NCBI GenBank assembly: GCA_012513825.1
Contig: JAAZBL010000240.1
Span: 1-38,021, forward strand
DNA: 38,021 nt
Reading direction: 5' to 3'
From: Limnobacter sp.
GTDB lineage: Bacteria > Pseudomonadota > Gammaproteobacteria > Burkholderiales > Burkholderiaceae_E
Shown here: piece after piece, positions 1 through 8,756 of the stretch
Numbering within the stretch: position 1 is the first letter of the stretch
Layout of the letters: the number at the start of each line of letters is the position of its first letter
Notes under the pieces: generated by a model
Seen by the model: the letters and a program-made list of their open reading frames with translations, nothing else
The model's database searches: none
What the model was told of the DNA's origin: nothing
Program-made: the position numbers and the translations under genes

Positions 1-307
1 AACCGGGGACCTGGAGCGCATCCTGCCGCTGGCCGTGGAAACCGTGCTCGAGGAGCAGGCCGGCATCTACCGTTTCCATCTGATCCAGACCGGCATCGAC
101 ACGATCAGGCTGCGGCTCGATGCGCGGGCGGCACGCCAGCGCAACAGCGATTTCCGCAAGGCCGAAAAGGCGCTCAAGCTGTTCCTGAAGCGGCACGGGT
201 GCTGCCCGGTGAGCATTGCGCTCGACCCGGAGCTGCCCGAAAAGCATCCGGTCAGCGGCAAGCTGCGGCAGGTCATGGTGCTGTCCGAGGTGCGCGCCGG
301 ACTCTGA
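1..307 (+). CDS. PaaK-like adenylate-forming enzyme, C-terminal fragment (5' end outside window)
   Basis: The reading frame is open from base 2 to the TGA at 305-307, giving the last ~101 residues of a protein that begins before the window. The tail resembles the small C-terminal domain of phenylacetate-CoA ligase / coenzyme F390 synthetase-like AMP-forming enzymes: an alpha/beta domain ending in a long helix, then a VSIALDPELP strand-turn and a KLRQVMVL segment close to the C-terminus. The core AMP-binding motifs would lie upstream and are not visible, so the substrate cannot be named. The stop codon shares one base with the ATG of the next gene (TGATG), so the two genes are probably translationally coupled. 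The family assignment rests only on the C-terminal pattern and is moderate. A GTG at 35 is internal, not a start, because the frame continues upstream of it. Confidence 0.5.
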   Translation, partial: TGDLERILPLAVETVLEEQAGIYRFHLIQTGIDTIRLRLDARAARQRNSDFRKAEKALKLFLKRHGCCPVSIALDPELPEKHPVSGKLRQVMVLSEVRAGL

Positions 308-1164
308 TGTTCAGCTATCGCCATGCGTTCCACGCCGGCAACCATGCCGACGTGCTCAAGCACCTGGTCCTCGTTCGACTTCTGCGCCATCTGGCGACGA
401 AGGACAAGCCGTTCTGGGTCATCGACACGCACGCCGGGGCCGGCCTGTACGACCTGCACGGCGACTGGGCGGGCCGGCGCGCCGAGTTCGTCGACGGCAT
501 CGGCAGGCTCTGGCGCTGCACCGACGTGCCGCCGGCGGTCGCGGACTACCTGGCCGAAGTCCGGGCCGTGAACGCCGACGGGCAGCTTCGACACTACCCG
601 GGCTCGCCGTTCATCGCATTGCGTGCGCTGCGCGAGCGCGACCGGCTGCGGCTGTTCGAGCTGCACGGCAACGAGTGCCGGGTGCTCGCAGGCAACGTCG
701 CCGAAGCCGGCCGCGAGGCGCTCCGGCGCACGATCGTGCGTCGCGAAGACGGCTTCGATGCGCTGAAGTCGCTGCTGCCGCCGCCACCGCGGCGGGCGCT
801 CGTGCTGATCGATCCGTCGTACGAGGACAAGCGCGACTACCTGCGCGTCCCGGCCACGGTGCGCGACGCGCTGACCCGTTTCGCGACCGGCTGCTATGCG
901 ATCTGGTATCCGCAGGTGCAGCGGCCCGAAGCGGCCGAGCTCGTGCGCCGGCTCGAGCGGATACCGGGTACGCGCTGGCTGCACGCGACGCTGACGGTGC
1001 GCTTGCCGGCGCCCGACGGGCTCGGGCTGCACGGCAGCGGCATGTTCGTGATCAACCCGCCGTGGACCTTGCGCCCGGCGCTCGAGACGAGTCTGCCCTG
1101 GCTCGCCGGCGTGCTGGCGCAGGACGACTCGGCCGGCTTCACGCTGCGAAGCGCCGGCGGCTGA
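307..1164 (+). CDS. rlmJ: 23S rRNA (adenine(2030)-N6)-methyltransferase RlmJ
   Basis: This 285-residue protein is about the length of E. coli RlmJ (280). RlmJ transfers a methyl group from SAM to N6 of A2030 in naked 23S rRNA and acts in the cytoplasm. The N-terminus MFSYRHAFHAGNHADVLKH is diagnostic of the family, as is the downstream DTHAGAGLYDL SAM-binding segment. The N6-adenine methylase catalytic motif appears as LIDPSYED, a D-P-S-Y form of the usual D-P-P-Y. The ATG at 307 was chosen over upstream in-frame starts (for example 199) because it yields the canonical N-terminus and overlaps the previous stop by one base. Its 3' end faces the minus-strand binding-protein gene across only 16 bases. 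No obvious terminator is present in that gap. Confidence 0.93.
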   Translation: MFSYRHAFHAGNHADVLKHLVLVRLLRHLATKDKPFWVIDTHAGAGLYDLHGDWAGRRAEFVDGIGRLWRCTDVPPAVADYLAEVRAVNADGQLRHYPGSPFIALRALRERDRLRLFELHGNECRVLAGNVAEAGREALRRTIVRREDGFDALKSLLPPPPRRALVLIDPSYEDKRDYLRVPATVRDALTRFATGCYAIWYPQVQRPEAAELVRRLERIPGTRWLHATLTVRLPAPDGLGLHGSGMFVINPPWTLRPALETSLPWLAGVLAQDDSAGFTLRSAGG

Positions 1165-1180
1165 GTCGTCCGTTGCCCCC

Positions 1181-2398
1181 TCAGTTCTTCAGCCAGGGCG
1201 GCGAGATCGGTTCGGCCGTGCGCACGTGCTTCGGGAAGACGACCTCGCGGCCGCAATCCGGCTGCCACTGCGCGAACAGCATGTTCGGGTGCTTGCCCCC
1301 GGCCTTCACGTCGTGCGATTCGTCGAACTCGATCAGCCCGGGGATTCCCTCGTAGCTGGTCTTCTCGAGCTCCGCGACGACTGCATCGGCGTCGACCTTG
1401 CCGGCGCGCCCGACGGCTTCGGCGTAGATGTGCACGGCGTCGTACGAGGCGAACGCGGTATAGACCGGCGATCGACCGGTGCGCTCCTTGAACGCGTCGA
1501 AGAACGCGATCGTCTTCGAGGTCAGCGGTGCGCGGATCGCGAAGTTGCCTGCGATGTGCGACACCGCCTTGCCGTCGAGGCGTTCGCAGAAGTCGCCGTC
1601 CATCGCCTTCACGTCGATGCCGCCGTAGGGCACGGGCACCTGCCCGTCGTGCCACTGCTTGGCGAAGATGTCGCTCGACGCGTGGGCGAGCACGACGACG
1701 ATGAAGCCTGCGCCCGAGTTGCGGATCTTCGAGAACAGCGGAGAGAAGTCGGAGGTCTGCGTATCGAACAGCTCGCTGAAGCGCACGTTGGCGCCGGCGT
1801 CGGTGGCGCCCTTGCGCAGGATCGGCACGAGGTCCTGCACCCACTTCGCGTTCTCGCCGACGATCGCGACGTCCTTGATGCCGAGCTCGCCGATCACGAA
1901 GTCGGAAATGAAGGTCGTGAGCTGGCGCGCCTGTTCGGCCGCGTTGATCGGGCCGACCCGGAAGATGTACTTGTAGTTGTCGTAGTCCTTGCTCACCCGC
2001 TGCGTGATCGCCGGCGACGCGGCGCCGACGCCCAGGTAGATGGTTTTCGCGCGCGCGATGTGCGGCAGCTGGGCGAGGGTCACGCCGCTGGTGAAGCCGC
2101 CGATCAGGACGTCGACCTTGTCCTCGGAGGTCAGCTTCTTGATCGCGTTGATGCCCGCCTCGGGCTTTTCGGTTTCGTCGGCGACGATCATCTCGAGCTT
2201 GCGCCCGAGCACGCCGCCCTTGGCGTTGACTTCGTCGATCGCCATCTGCACCGCATCCTGCGTGTCGCGTCCGACCTGGAGCTGGATGGCCGTGGGAACG
2301 CCGATCTTGATCGGTGCGTCCTGGGCGAAGGCGGCCTGCCCGAGCGGCACGGCCAGAGCCGATGCAAGGGCCAGCGTCGGCAGTGAACGAAACTTCAT
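1181..2398 (-). CDS. ABC transporter substrate-binding protein, branched-chain amino acid/amide type (Peripla_BP_6)
   Basis: This 405-residue periplasmic protein begins with a clear Sec signal peptide (MKFRSLPTLALASALAVPL, cleavage likely after AFAQ). The mature part starts IKIGVPTAIQLQVGRDTQDA and contains AIDEVNAKGGVLGRKLEMIVAD, the hallmark of the Leu/Ile/Val- and amide/urea-binding family. Two lobes follow, with a typical ligand-cleft region around ASSDIFAKQWHDGQVPVPYGG. The ATG at 2398 is supported by an AGGAGA ribosome site seven to ten bases upstream. The frame stays open upstream to 2464 but adds only a non-signal extension. No permease or ATPase gene adjoins it, so it is an orphan binding protein here. 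It could serve a transporter encoded elsewhere or act as a receptor. The ligand cannot be deduced. Confidence 0.85.
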   Translation of the reverse strand: MKFRSLPTLALASALAVPLGQAAFAQDAPIKIGVPTAIQLQVGRDTQDAVQMAIDEVNAKGGVLGRKLEMIVADETEKPEAGINAIKKLTSEDKVDVLIGGFTSGVTLAQLPHIARAKTIYLGVGAASPAITQRVSKDYDNYKYIFRVGPINAAEQARQLTTFISDFVIGELGIKDVAIVGENAKWVQDLVPILRKGATDAGANVRFSELFDTQTSDFSPLFSKIRNSGAGFIVVVLAHASSDIFAKQWHDGQVPVPYGGIDVKAMDGDFCERLDGKAVSHIAGNFAIRAPLTSKTIAFFDAFKERTGRSPVYTAFASYDAVHIYAEAVGRAGKVDADAVVAELEKTSYEGIPGLIEFDESHDVKAGGKHPNMLFAQWQPDCGREVVFPKHVRTAEPISPPWLKN

Positions 2399-2432
2399 CG
2401 ATCTGTCTCCTGTTTCGCGAATCGAAAGGGCC

Positions 2433-2451
2433 GCGGCCGGCAGCCGGCCGC
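2433..2451. promoter_or_regulatory. GC-rich perfect inverted repeat in the leader of the binding-protein gene
   Basis: An 8-bp arm (GCGGCCGG) is followed by a 3-base loop and its exact complement (CCGGCCGC). It lies 35-53 bases upstream of the ATG of the minus-strand ABC binding-protein gene, in the 207-base divergent gap with the acylphosphatase gene. As RNA it would form a strong hairpin in the 5' leader; as DNA it could be a dimeric operator. The structure is directly visible. Its function is inferred, and GC-rich DNA makes chance palindromes fairly common. Confidence 0.3.
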
Positions 2452-2605
2452 ACGACGGGCCCAATGGTAGCGGTCCGCACGGAGCAGGGCATTCTCCCGA
2501 CCCGTTCCCGAAACGCGCCGTCGCCGAATCTCGCTATGCTGATGGCCTCGGAACACGTTCGGGCGGGCAGGCCGCCGCAGCCGGCCGAGCGCTGGAGGGC
2601 AAGGC

Positions 2606-2905
2606 ATGGTGACAACGCACATCCGTATCCACGGGCTGGTTCAGGGCGTCGGTTTTCGCGCGTCGCTCGCAGCCGAGGCGAGGCGCCGCCGGCTGGCAGG
2701 CTGGGTGCGGAACCGCCGCGACGGTACGGTGGAGGCACTGATCGCCGGTCCCGAAGCCGAGGTCGCGGCGCTCGTCGCCTGGGCGCGGCGCGGGCCGCCG
2801 GCCGCCTCGGTCTCGCGAATCGACATCGATACCGATCGCGAAGCGCTCGAGGCCTTCGATCCGCGCGCGCTCGACAGCGGCTTCGAGCAGCGCCCGACCG
2901 TTTGA
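2606..2905 (+). CDS. acyP: acylphosphatase
   Basis: This 99-residue cytoplasmic enzyme hydrolyses the carboxyl-phosphate bond of acyl phosphates such as acetyl phosphate or 1,3-bisphosphoglycerate. The family signature is complete: HGLVQGVGFR near residues 9-18 carries the phosphate-binding loop and catalytic arginine, and GWVRNRRDGTVEA carries the conserved asparagine that positions the water. The length is typical (90-100 residues). The ATG at 2606 sits directly before the first strand, and a GGAGGG element lies upstream (CTGGAGGGCAAGGC). The gene stands alone, divergent from the binding protein and convergent with the PBP gene. Confidence 0.93.
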   Translation: MVTTHIRIHGLVQGVGFRASLAAEARRRRLAGWVRNRRDGTVEALIAGPEAEVAALVAWARRGPPAASVSRIDIDTDREALEAFDPRALDSGFEQRPTV

Positions 2906-2992
2906 GCCGCTGCGTCGGCGCGCGCATCCGTCGACCGCTGCCGCACCCTTCGGTCCTCGTTCCCGCAGCGTCCATCGCGGGCGCTCGTTCCG

Positions 2993-3009
2993 GCGGCGAC
3001 GATCGCCGC
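2993..3009. terminator. candidate hairpin between convergent acyP and PBP genes
   Basis: A perfect 7-bp arm (GCGGCGA), a 3-base loop and its complement (TCGCCGC) touch the stop codon of the minus-strand PBP gene, in the 103-base convergent gap with acyP. There is no T-tract on either strand, so classical intrinsic termination is doubtful. A bidirectional pause or end-stabilising hairpin is possible. Confidence 0.22.
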
Positions 3010-6000
3010 TACCTCGTTTCGACCGGCGTGCCGGTCACTGCAGCGTCGGCGCGTACCAGCTCGAGACCCGGCGGCTCCGCCGACGGGCGTTTCGCGCCGC
3101 AGCCACCGTCCTCGAGCATCGGCAGCAGCACCGGCGCGAGCGATTTCAGCAGCTGCGTGGGCAAGGCGCTGGTGAACCGGTAGCTGGCCGCGTACGGTTC
3201 GCTGACATAGGCCATCACCGTGCCGAAGTAGCGGTCGCCGATCACGAATGCGAAGCTGGCCGTGCGGTTCACGACGCGCGACGAGACGAGCTGGCCGCCG
3301 CGACCGTACACGTCGTGCCGATGGTCTCCGGTGCCGGTCTTGCCGCCGATCTCGACCGGCGTGCCGTCGGCGGTCGTCAACGTGCCGTGCAGGCGGCGCG
3401 CGGTCCCGTGCTCGACGACGTCGACGAGCGCGCGCCGGACCGTGTCGGCGACCTCGGCCGGCAGCACGCGCTCGGCCGGCAGCGCGCGATTGCCGACGTG
3501 CGTCTCGTACGGCGTGTCGCGCGCGAACACCAGCGAGTCGATCCGCGAAGTCGGCAGGCGCAGGCCGCGGTTGGCGACGATGCCCATCAGCTCGGCGAGC
3601 GCGGCCGGCCGGTCGCCGGACGCGCCCAGCGAGCTGGCATAGGACGGCGTCAGCGTCTCGAACGGATAGCCGAGCCGGCGCCAGCTCCGATGGATCTCGC
3701 GGAACGCCTCGACCTCGAGCATGTTGCGGATCCGCAGGTCCTGTGCCTGCTTGTTGCGCGTCCTGAACAGCCAGCCGTAGACGTCCTGCCGCTGCTGCTC
3801 GCTGGCCGCCAGCACCTCGCCGAAGCGGGCGTCCGGGTGCTGGCGCAGGTAGCCGACCAGCCACAGCTCGAGCGGGTGGACACCGGCGACGTAGCCGCGG
3901 TCGGCCAGCGACAGGCTGTCGGCGCCGTAACGCTCGTGCAGCGAGTCGGCGAGGCCGGCGGTCACGCCCGTGCCGTCGAGCCGGCGGTCGAGGAATTCGG
4001 CCAGCTCGACGGCCCCGGTCCGCGGCTCGAGCCCGTGGAAGACGCTGGCGAGCCGGGCAGGCGACGGCCGCACGCTGGCGAGCAGCAGCTCCTCGGCCTG
4101 TTGCGGCGAGCGGTCCCGGTACTTGCGCCAGAAGCGCGCAAGGAATTCGCGGCCCTCGTGGTCGGCGAAGCGGGCGAGGTAGGCCTGTCGCGCCGGATCC
4201 GAGCGATCGGAAAGGATCGTCGGGCTCGAATCGTCGGCATTGAACATGTGGTAGTGGACGATGTCGCGCATCATCCGGACGAACGGCAGGTTCACCGAGT
4301 TCCTCAGCGCCTCGGCCACGGTGGGTGTGCGGCCATCGTCGCGGGCGTCGAAGTTGCGGAAACGGTGGACGCCGCCGCCGGTGAAGAAGCTCTCGGCGGG
4401 GCTCGCCGAATAGCGGCGGGCCATCGCGGCGTCGAGCATCGCCGGCAGGCTGCGGTCGCCGGCCTGCGACAGGTAGGACTTCGCCCAGCGGCCGAGCGTG
4501 TCGCCGTCGGCGACCTCGATCGCCGCCAGCTCGGCCGGGCTGGCGTCGGCCCAGCGTCGATGCAGGCCGGCGATGATCTCGAGGTAGCTGACCAGTGTGC
4601 GCAGCTTGGCCGTCGATCCGAGATCGAGGCGCGCACCGTCGTTGATGTCGAACGGCTGGTCGTGGTTGTCGGCCTGCACGCGCAGCAGGTTCGCGTGCGC
4701 TCCGCGCTCGTAGAGCGTGAACGCGAAAGTCAGCCGGCTCGGGTCGTCGTTCTCGCCGAGCAGCCGGAATCCGTACAGGCCGGCTGCGCGCGCGCCCTCG
4801 CGCGTCTTCAGCGTCTGCAGCACGGCGGTGGCGGCCTGCTGGGCGGCGCCGTCCAGCGTCGTGATCGCGCTGGCGTCGATGCGGTCGAGCTCGTAGGTCC
4901 GGTTCGACCCGAGCAGCGACGCGAGCCGCGTGCGTACCGCCGTCGACGCCTTGCGGTCGACGAAGGAGGCTGCTTGCGCGTCCGCGGCTCCGGTTTCGGG
5001 ATCGGCTCCGGCAACGATGCCGGCGGCCGCGGCCGGCGCGGTCGTCGCGGTCGTGGCGGTCGTGGCGGTTGTGGCGGTCGATGTCCCCGGACGAACCGGC
5101 GCATGCAGCGAAACGCGCAACGCCGCATCGCGCAATCCGGGGTCGATGACGCCGGCCTGCGCGAGGATGCGCAGATGGCTGTCGGTCAACGCGGCGAGGT
5201 CGTCGCTGCCGTCGAGCAGGTAGTGCGAAGGCCGGCGCTGCGCGACCATCAGCGACAGCGCCTGCTTGTAGGCGAGCGCGCGCCGCGCGAGCAGCTCGCC
5301 GCGATCGCCGGGCGCGGCGGCATCGTGTTCGCCGCGAGCATGCCCGTCGGTTCCGACCGGGACGTCGCCGTCCGACAGCAGCCGGTTGACCTCGTCGAAG
5401 TCGCGCCCGTACCAGGCGAACAGGCCGTCGCCGATGCCGTTGACTTCGCCGAACCCCGGCCGCGCGGCCAACGGCACCGTGTTGAGGTAATCGACGACGA
5501 TCTCGCGGCGCCGCGCGCCGGTGTCCTCGCCGTACAGGTAGGCGCGCAGCGTCGCCGAAGCCATCTGCCGCAGCTTTTCGACCGCCGACATCGTCCGGCC
5601 CTCGGGCGAATGACGGTACTTCTCGATCTGCGTCGCAAGCGTGCTGCCGCCGTGCGCCGAACGCCCCTCGTCGATCAGTTGCAGCGCCTGGTCGACGATG
5701 GCCTTGGCCAGCCGGTCCCATTCGATGGCCGGGTTGCGCGTCGGCCAGGTCTCGTCGAGCAGTTCACGGTTCTCGATGAACAGCAGCGTGCGCACGAGCA
5801 GCGGCGGCACCGCTTCGAAATCGACGTAGACGCGCTGCGGATAGCGGGCCGCGAACATCGGTTCGGCCCGGCAGTCGAGCAGTTCGAGTCCGGCCTGGTT
5901 CTTCTCGCGATACGGCGGGAACAGGCCGGCGTCGACCAGCTCGACCATCGCAGGCGACATGCGCGCCTGGCCGGTGACCGCGTAGCCGTTCGCCTGCAGC

Positions 6001-6275
6001 CGCTCGACCATCGCCGGCAGGCGGTGGTATCCGAAGCGCTGGTCGTAGGGCCCGGCATCGGGAAAGCGGATCGAACTGCTCGATCCCGGCTCGACATCGA
6101 AGCGCAGGTCCGCGACGTAACGGCTCAGCAACCGGGCCTGCAGGCCCGAGCTGCGGAACTCGCCGACCGCCCACCAGGCCGCGGCAACGGTCGCGCCAGC
6201 CGCCCCGACCGCGAGGCCGCCGACCATCAGGCGCGAGAGCCATTTGCGCGTGCGTGCCAGCAATGACGATGACAA
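3009..6275 (-). CDS. large class A penicillin-binding protein (GT51 transglycosylase plus transpeptidase)
   Basis: This 1088-residue bifunctional peptidoglycan synthase is anchored in the inner membrane by one N-terminal segment (about residues 15-35). The GT51 domain follows: Glu168 in FIENRE is the catalytic-Glu position (an E-N-R variant of the usual E-D), and GGSTLATQIEK and DYLNTVPLA are also present. The penicillin-binding transpeptidase has Ser554-T-A-K557 (SxxK), S660-V-N662 (SxN) and K979-T-G. All are present, so both activities should be intact. It is longer than typical PBP1 proteins (750-850 residues). The extra length includes a long N-terminal region before GT51 and an Ala/Thr-rich linker around residues 400-425. 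The start is uncertain: the first in-frame initiator after the upstream stop is TTG at 6275, without a clear ribosome site. No lipoprotein partner gene is nearby. Confidence 0.88.
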   Translation of the reverse strand: MSSSLLARTRKWLSRLMVGGLAVGAAGATVAAAWWAVGEFRSSGLQARLLSRYVADLRFDVEPGSSSSIRFPDAGPYDQRFGYHRLPAMVERLQANGYAVTGQARMSPAMVELVDAGLFPPYREKNQAGLELLDCRAEPMFAARYPQRVYVDFEAVPPLLVRTLLFIENRELLDETWPTRNPAIEWDRLAKAIVDQALQLIDEGRSAHGGSTLATQIEKYRHSPEGRTMSAVEKLRQMASATLRAYLYGEDTGARRREIVVDYLNTVPLAARPGFGEVNGIGDGLFAWYGRDFDEVNRLLSDGDVPVGTDGHARGEHDAAAPGDRGELLARRALAYKQALSLMVAQRRPSHYLLDGSDDLAALTDSHLRILAQAGVIDPGLRDAALRVSLHAPVRPGTSTATTATTATTATTAPAAAAGIVAGADPETGAADAQAASFVDRKASTAVRTRLASLLGSNRTYELDRIDASAITTLDGAAQQAATAVLQTLKTREGARAAGLYGFRLLGENDDPSRLTFAFTLYERGAHANLLRVQADNHDQPFDINDGARLDLGSTAKLRTLVSYLEIIAGLHRRWADASPAELAAIEVADGDTLGRWAKSYLSQAGDRSLPAMLDAAMARRYSASPAESFFTGGGVHRFRNFDARDDGRTPTVAEALRNSVNLPFVRMMRDIVHYHMFNADDSSPTILSDRSDPARQAYLARFADHEGREFLARFWRKYRDRSPQQAEELLLASVRPSPARLASVFHGLEPRTGAVELAEFLDRRLDGTGVTAGLADSLHERYGADSLSLADRGYVAGVHPLELWLVGYLRQHPDARFGEVLAASEQQRQDVYGWLFRTRNKQAQDLRIRNMLEVEAFREIHRSWRRLGYPFETLTPSYASSLGASGDRPAALAELMGIVANRGLRLPTSRIDSLVFARDTPYETHVGNRALPAERVLPAEVADTVRRALVDVVEHGTARRLHGTLTTADGTPVEIGGKTGTGDHRHDVYGRGGQLVSSRVVNRTASFAFVIGDRYFGTVMAYVSEPYAASYRFTSALPTQLLKSLAPVLLPMLEDGGCGAKRPSAEPPGLELVRADAAVTGTPVETR
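5041..5076 (-). repeat. four imperfect 9-bp tandem units inside the PBP gene
   Basis: Units of nine bases (GTCGTGGCG on the plus strand, with one-base variants) run in tandem and encode an Ala-Thr-Thr repeat in the linker between the transglycosylase and transpeptidase domains. Because the unit is a multiple of three, copy-number changes would alter linker length without a frameshift. Confidence 0.75.
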
Positions 6276-6523
6276 GGGCGACCCGGCGATTCATGACTGG
6301 ATCGTCCAAGCTATCGTCGCTACCGGGACCTGCCTACGCAGTCGTGCAGGACTGCCCGAAGGGCCCGACGGACGGTCGCGACAGCCGACGCGGCGCGCCC
6401 TTTTCGCGACAGTCGCGCGGCTCCGTCTCGCGCCGGCCGCGCGGCAGGTCGCGCGTGCAGGCCGGCCGCCGTCTACCCCGCGGCCGACCGGCCGCGGTCT
6501 GTGCCGCGGCCGACCCGCGTCGC
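6276..6523. other. 248-base intergenic region rich in inverted repeats between glcB and the PBP gene
   Basis: I see no credible gene here. Both flanking genes run on the minus strand, so this is the region downstream of glcB and upstream of the PBP gene. It contains three inverted repeats: GCAGTC with a 6-base loop (6338-6355), CGCGAC-A-GTCGCG (6405-6417) and the 8-bp hairpin at 6478-6497. The PBP promoter must lie in this interval, but I could not pick confident -35/-10 boxes. Confidence 0.45.
6478..6497 (-). terminator. candidate hairpin downstream of glcB
   Basis: A perfect 8-bp arm (CCGCGGCC), a 4-base loop and its complement (GGCCGCGG) lie 27-46 bases past the glcB stop codon in the direction of transcription. 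There is no T-run after it, so it would be a weak intrinsic terminator or a 3'-end stabiliser. The 12-base string CCGCGGCCGACC recurs as a direct repeat at 6504-6515. Confidence 0.3.
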
Positions 6524-8698
6524 TCAGGCCGCGGCGCTCGCCAGCGAAGCCTTCAGCCGCAGCCGGCGCGCGTGAAGGATCGGCTCGGTATAGCCCGACG
6601 GCTGGCGCGTGCCCTCGAAGACCAGGTCGCAGGCCGCCGCGAAGGCTTCGCCGTCGAAGCCGGGCGCCATCGGACGGTAGGCAGGATCGCCTGCGTTCTG
6701 CCGGTCGACGACGGCGGCCATCCGCTTCATCACGTCCATGACCTGCTCGCGCGAAACGACGCCGTGGTGCAGCCAGTTCGCGATGTGCTGCGACGAGATC
6801 CGGCAGGTTGCCCGGTCTTCCATCAGCGCGACGTCGTGGATGTCGGGCACCTTCGAGCAGCCGACGCCCTGGTCGATCCAGCGCACGACGTAGCCGAGGA
6901 TCCCCTGCGCGTTGTTCTCGAGTTCGGCGGTCCTGTCGGCCTCGGACCATTTCGGGTCCTTCGCCACCGGGATCGTCAGGATGTCCTCGAGCCTGGCGCG
7001 ACGGCCGCCGGCGGCGATCTCGGCCTGGCGCGCCGGGACGTCGACGCGATGGTAGTGCGTCGCATGCAGCGTCGCGGCGGTGGGGCTCGGCACCCAGGCG
7101 CAGTTGGCGCCGGCCTGCGGATGGCCGATCTTCTGCTCGAGCATCGCGGCCATCAGGTCGGGCATCGCCCACATGCCCTTGCCGATCTGCGCGCGTCCGG
7201 TCAGGCCGCAGGCCAGCCCGGTGTCGACGTTGGCCAGCTCGTAGGCGGCGATCCACGGCTGCGACTTCATGTCGGCCTTGCGCACCATCGGGCCGGCCTC
7301 CATCGACGTATGGATCTCGTCGCCGGTGCGATCGAGGAAGCCGGTATTGATGAAGGCCACGCGCGACTTCGCTGCGCGGATGCATTCCTTCAGGTTGACC
7401 GTCGTGCGCCGCTCCTCGTCCATGATGCCGAGCTTGACCGTGTTCGCCGGCAGGCCGAGCACCTGCTCGACGTGGTCGAAGATCTCGTTCGCGAAGGCCA
7501 CTTCGTCGGGGCCGTGCATCTTCGGCTTGACGACGTAGATCGAGCCCTGCGTCGAGTTGCGCAGACCCGTTTCCTTGCGCAGGTCGTGCATCGCGACCAG
7601 CGTCGTGCACATCGCGTCGATCAGGCCCTCGTAGGCCTCGTTGCCGTTGCGATCGAGGATCGCCGGGTTCGTCATCAGGTGACCGACGTTGCGCACCAGC
7701 ATCAGCGAGCGGCCCTTGACCGCGAAGCTCGAGCCGTCGGGACCGCGGTATTCGCGGTCCGGGTTCATCCGGCGATCGAAGCTGCGCCCGCCCTTCGTCA
7801 CCGATTCGACGAGGTCGCCGCGCATCAGGCCGAGCCAGTTGCGATAGGCGAGCGCCTTGTCTTCGGCGTCGACGGCGGCGACCGAATCTTCGCAGTCCAT
7901 GATCGTCGTGACCGCGGCTTCGAGCAACACGTCGGACACGCCGGCGGCGTCGCTCTTGCCGATCGCGTGTTCGCGGTCGATCGCGATCTCGATGTGCAGC
8001 CGGTTGTGCCGAAGCAGCACGGCCTGCGGCGCCTGCGCGTCGCCGCGGTAGCCGGCCAGCAGCGACGGATCGGCCAGCCCGGTCTCGCCGGCCGGCGTGT
8101 CGGCCTTCAGCGCACCGTCGGCGATCCGGTAGCCGGTGACCTCGGCATGGCTGCCCGTGGCCAGCGGCACGGTTTCGTCGAGAAAGCGCTTGGCCCAGGC
8201 GATGACGCGTGCACCGCGGGCCTCGTCGTAGCCACCGGGCTGCGGCGCTTCGCCCATCGCGTCCGTGCCGTACAGCGCGTCGTAGAGGCTGCCCCAGCGT
8301 GCGTTCGCGGCGTTCAGCGCATAGCGCGCGTTCATTACCGGCACGACGAGCTGCGGACCGGGAATCGTCGCGATCTCGGGGTCGACGTTGGCGGTATCGA
8401 CGTTGAAGTCGTCGCCTTCGGGCACCAGGTAGCCGATCTCCTTCAGGAACGCCATGTAGGTCGGCACGTCCTGCGGCTGGCCGCGGCGCTCGCGGTGCCA
8501 GGCGTCGATCTTCGCCTGCAGTTCCTCGCGCCTGGCGAGCAGCGCGCGGTTCTTCGGCCCCTTGTCGTGGATCAGCTCGGACAGGCCTTGCCAGAAGCGG
8601 TCGGAAGCGACGCCGGTGCCGGGCAGCGCTTCGTTCTCGATCATTTCGTAGAGCGGGCGGGCCACCTGCAGGCCGAATTTCTCGATGCGTTCGGTCAT
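6524..8698 (-). CDS. glcB: malate synthase G
   Basis: The enzyme condenses glyoxylate with acetyl-CoA to make malate in the cytoplasm, feeding two-carbon units into the TCA cycle. At 724 residues it matches the monomeric G isoform (about 720), not the shorter A isoform. Recognisable blocks include [54 protein letters not shown] and the C-terminal [18 protein letters not shown] with the conserved active-site Cys and Asp. The ATG at 8698 has an AAGGAG ribosome site about nine bases upstream. A 58-base gap separates it from the upstream haloacid dehalogenase gene on the same strand, so the two may be co-transcribed: glyoxylate from dehalogenated haloacetates or glycolate would suit this partner. 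No isocitrate lyase or glycolate oxidase gene is in the window. Confidence 0.96.
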   Translation of the reverse strand: MTERIEKFGLQVARPLYEMIENEALPGTGVASDRFWQGLSELIHDKGPKNRALLARREELQAKIDAWHRERRGQPQDVPTYMAFLKEIGYLVPEGDDFNVDTANVDPEIATIPGPQLVVPVMNARYALNAANARWGSLYDALYGTDAMGEAPQPGGYDEARGARVIAWAKRFLDETVPLATGSHAEVTGYRIADGALKADTPAGETGLADPSLLAGYRGDAQAPQAVLLRHNRLHIEIAIDREHAIGKSDAAGVSDVLLEAAVTTIMDCEDSVAAVDAEDKALAYRNWLGLMRGDLVESVTKGGRSFDRRMNPDREYRGPDGSSFAVKGRSLMLVRNVGHLMTNPAILDRNGNEAYEGLIDAMCTTLVAMHDLRKETGLRNSTQGSIYVVKPKMHGPDEVAFANEIFDHVEQVLGLPANTVKLGIMDEERRTTVNLKECIRAAKSRVAFINTGFLDRTGDEIHTSMEAGPMVRKADMKSQPWIAAYELANVDTGLACGLTGRAQIGKGMWAMPDLMAAMLEQKIGHPQAGANCAWVPSPTAATLHATHYHRVDVPARQAEIAAGGRRARLEDILTIPVAKDPKWSEADRTAELENNAQGILGYVVRWIDQGVGCSKVPDIHDVALMEDRATCRISSQHIANWLHHGVVSREQVMDVMKRMAAVVDRQNAGDPAYRPMAPGFDGEAFAAACDLVFEGTRQPSGYTEPILHARRLRLKASLASAAA

Positions 8699-8756
8699 GG
8701 GGAGATCTCCTTGTGATTGCGGTTCGGCGGGCCTGGCGACCCGGCCGTTCCGACGG

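Noticed and set aside
3315-6266. A 983-codon open frame on the plus strand opposite the PBP gene
   Set aside because: The translation is Arg/Gly/Val/Gln-rich with no domain, and the opposite strand encodes a PBP with all motifs. Long antisense frames are expected at this GC content.
6405-6417. CGCGAC-A-GTCGCG palindrome next to a TTTT run as an intrinsic terminator
   Set aside because: The T-run precedes the palindrome on the plus strand and becomes an A-run after it on the minus strand, so it is in the wrong place for either direction.
6254-8716. An 820-codon plus-strand frame opposite malate synthase G
   Set aside because: It mirrors the glcB codons, has no recognisable domain, and has basic, low-complexity composition.
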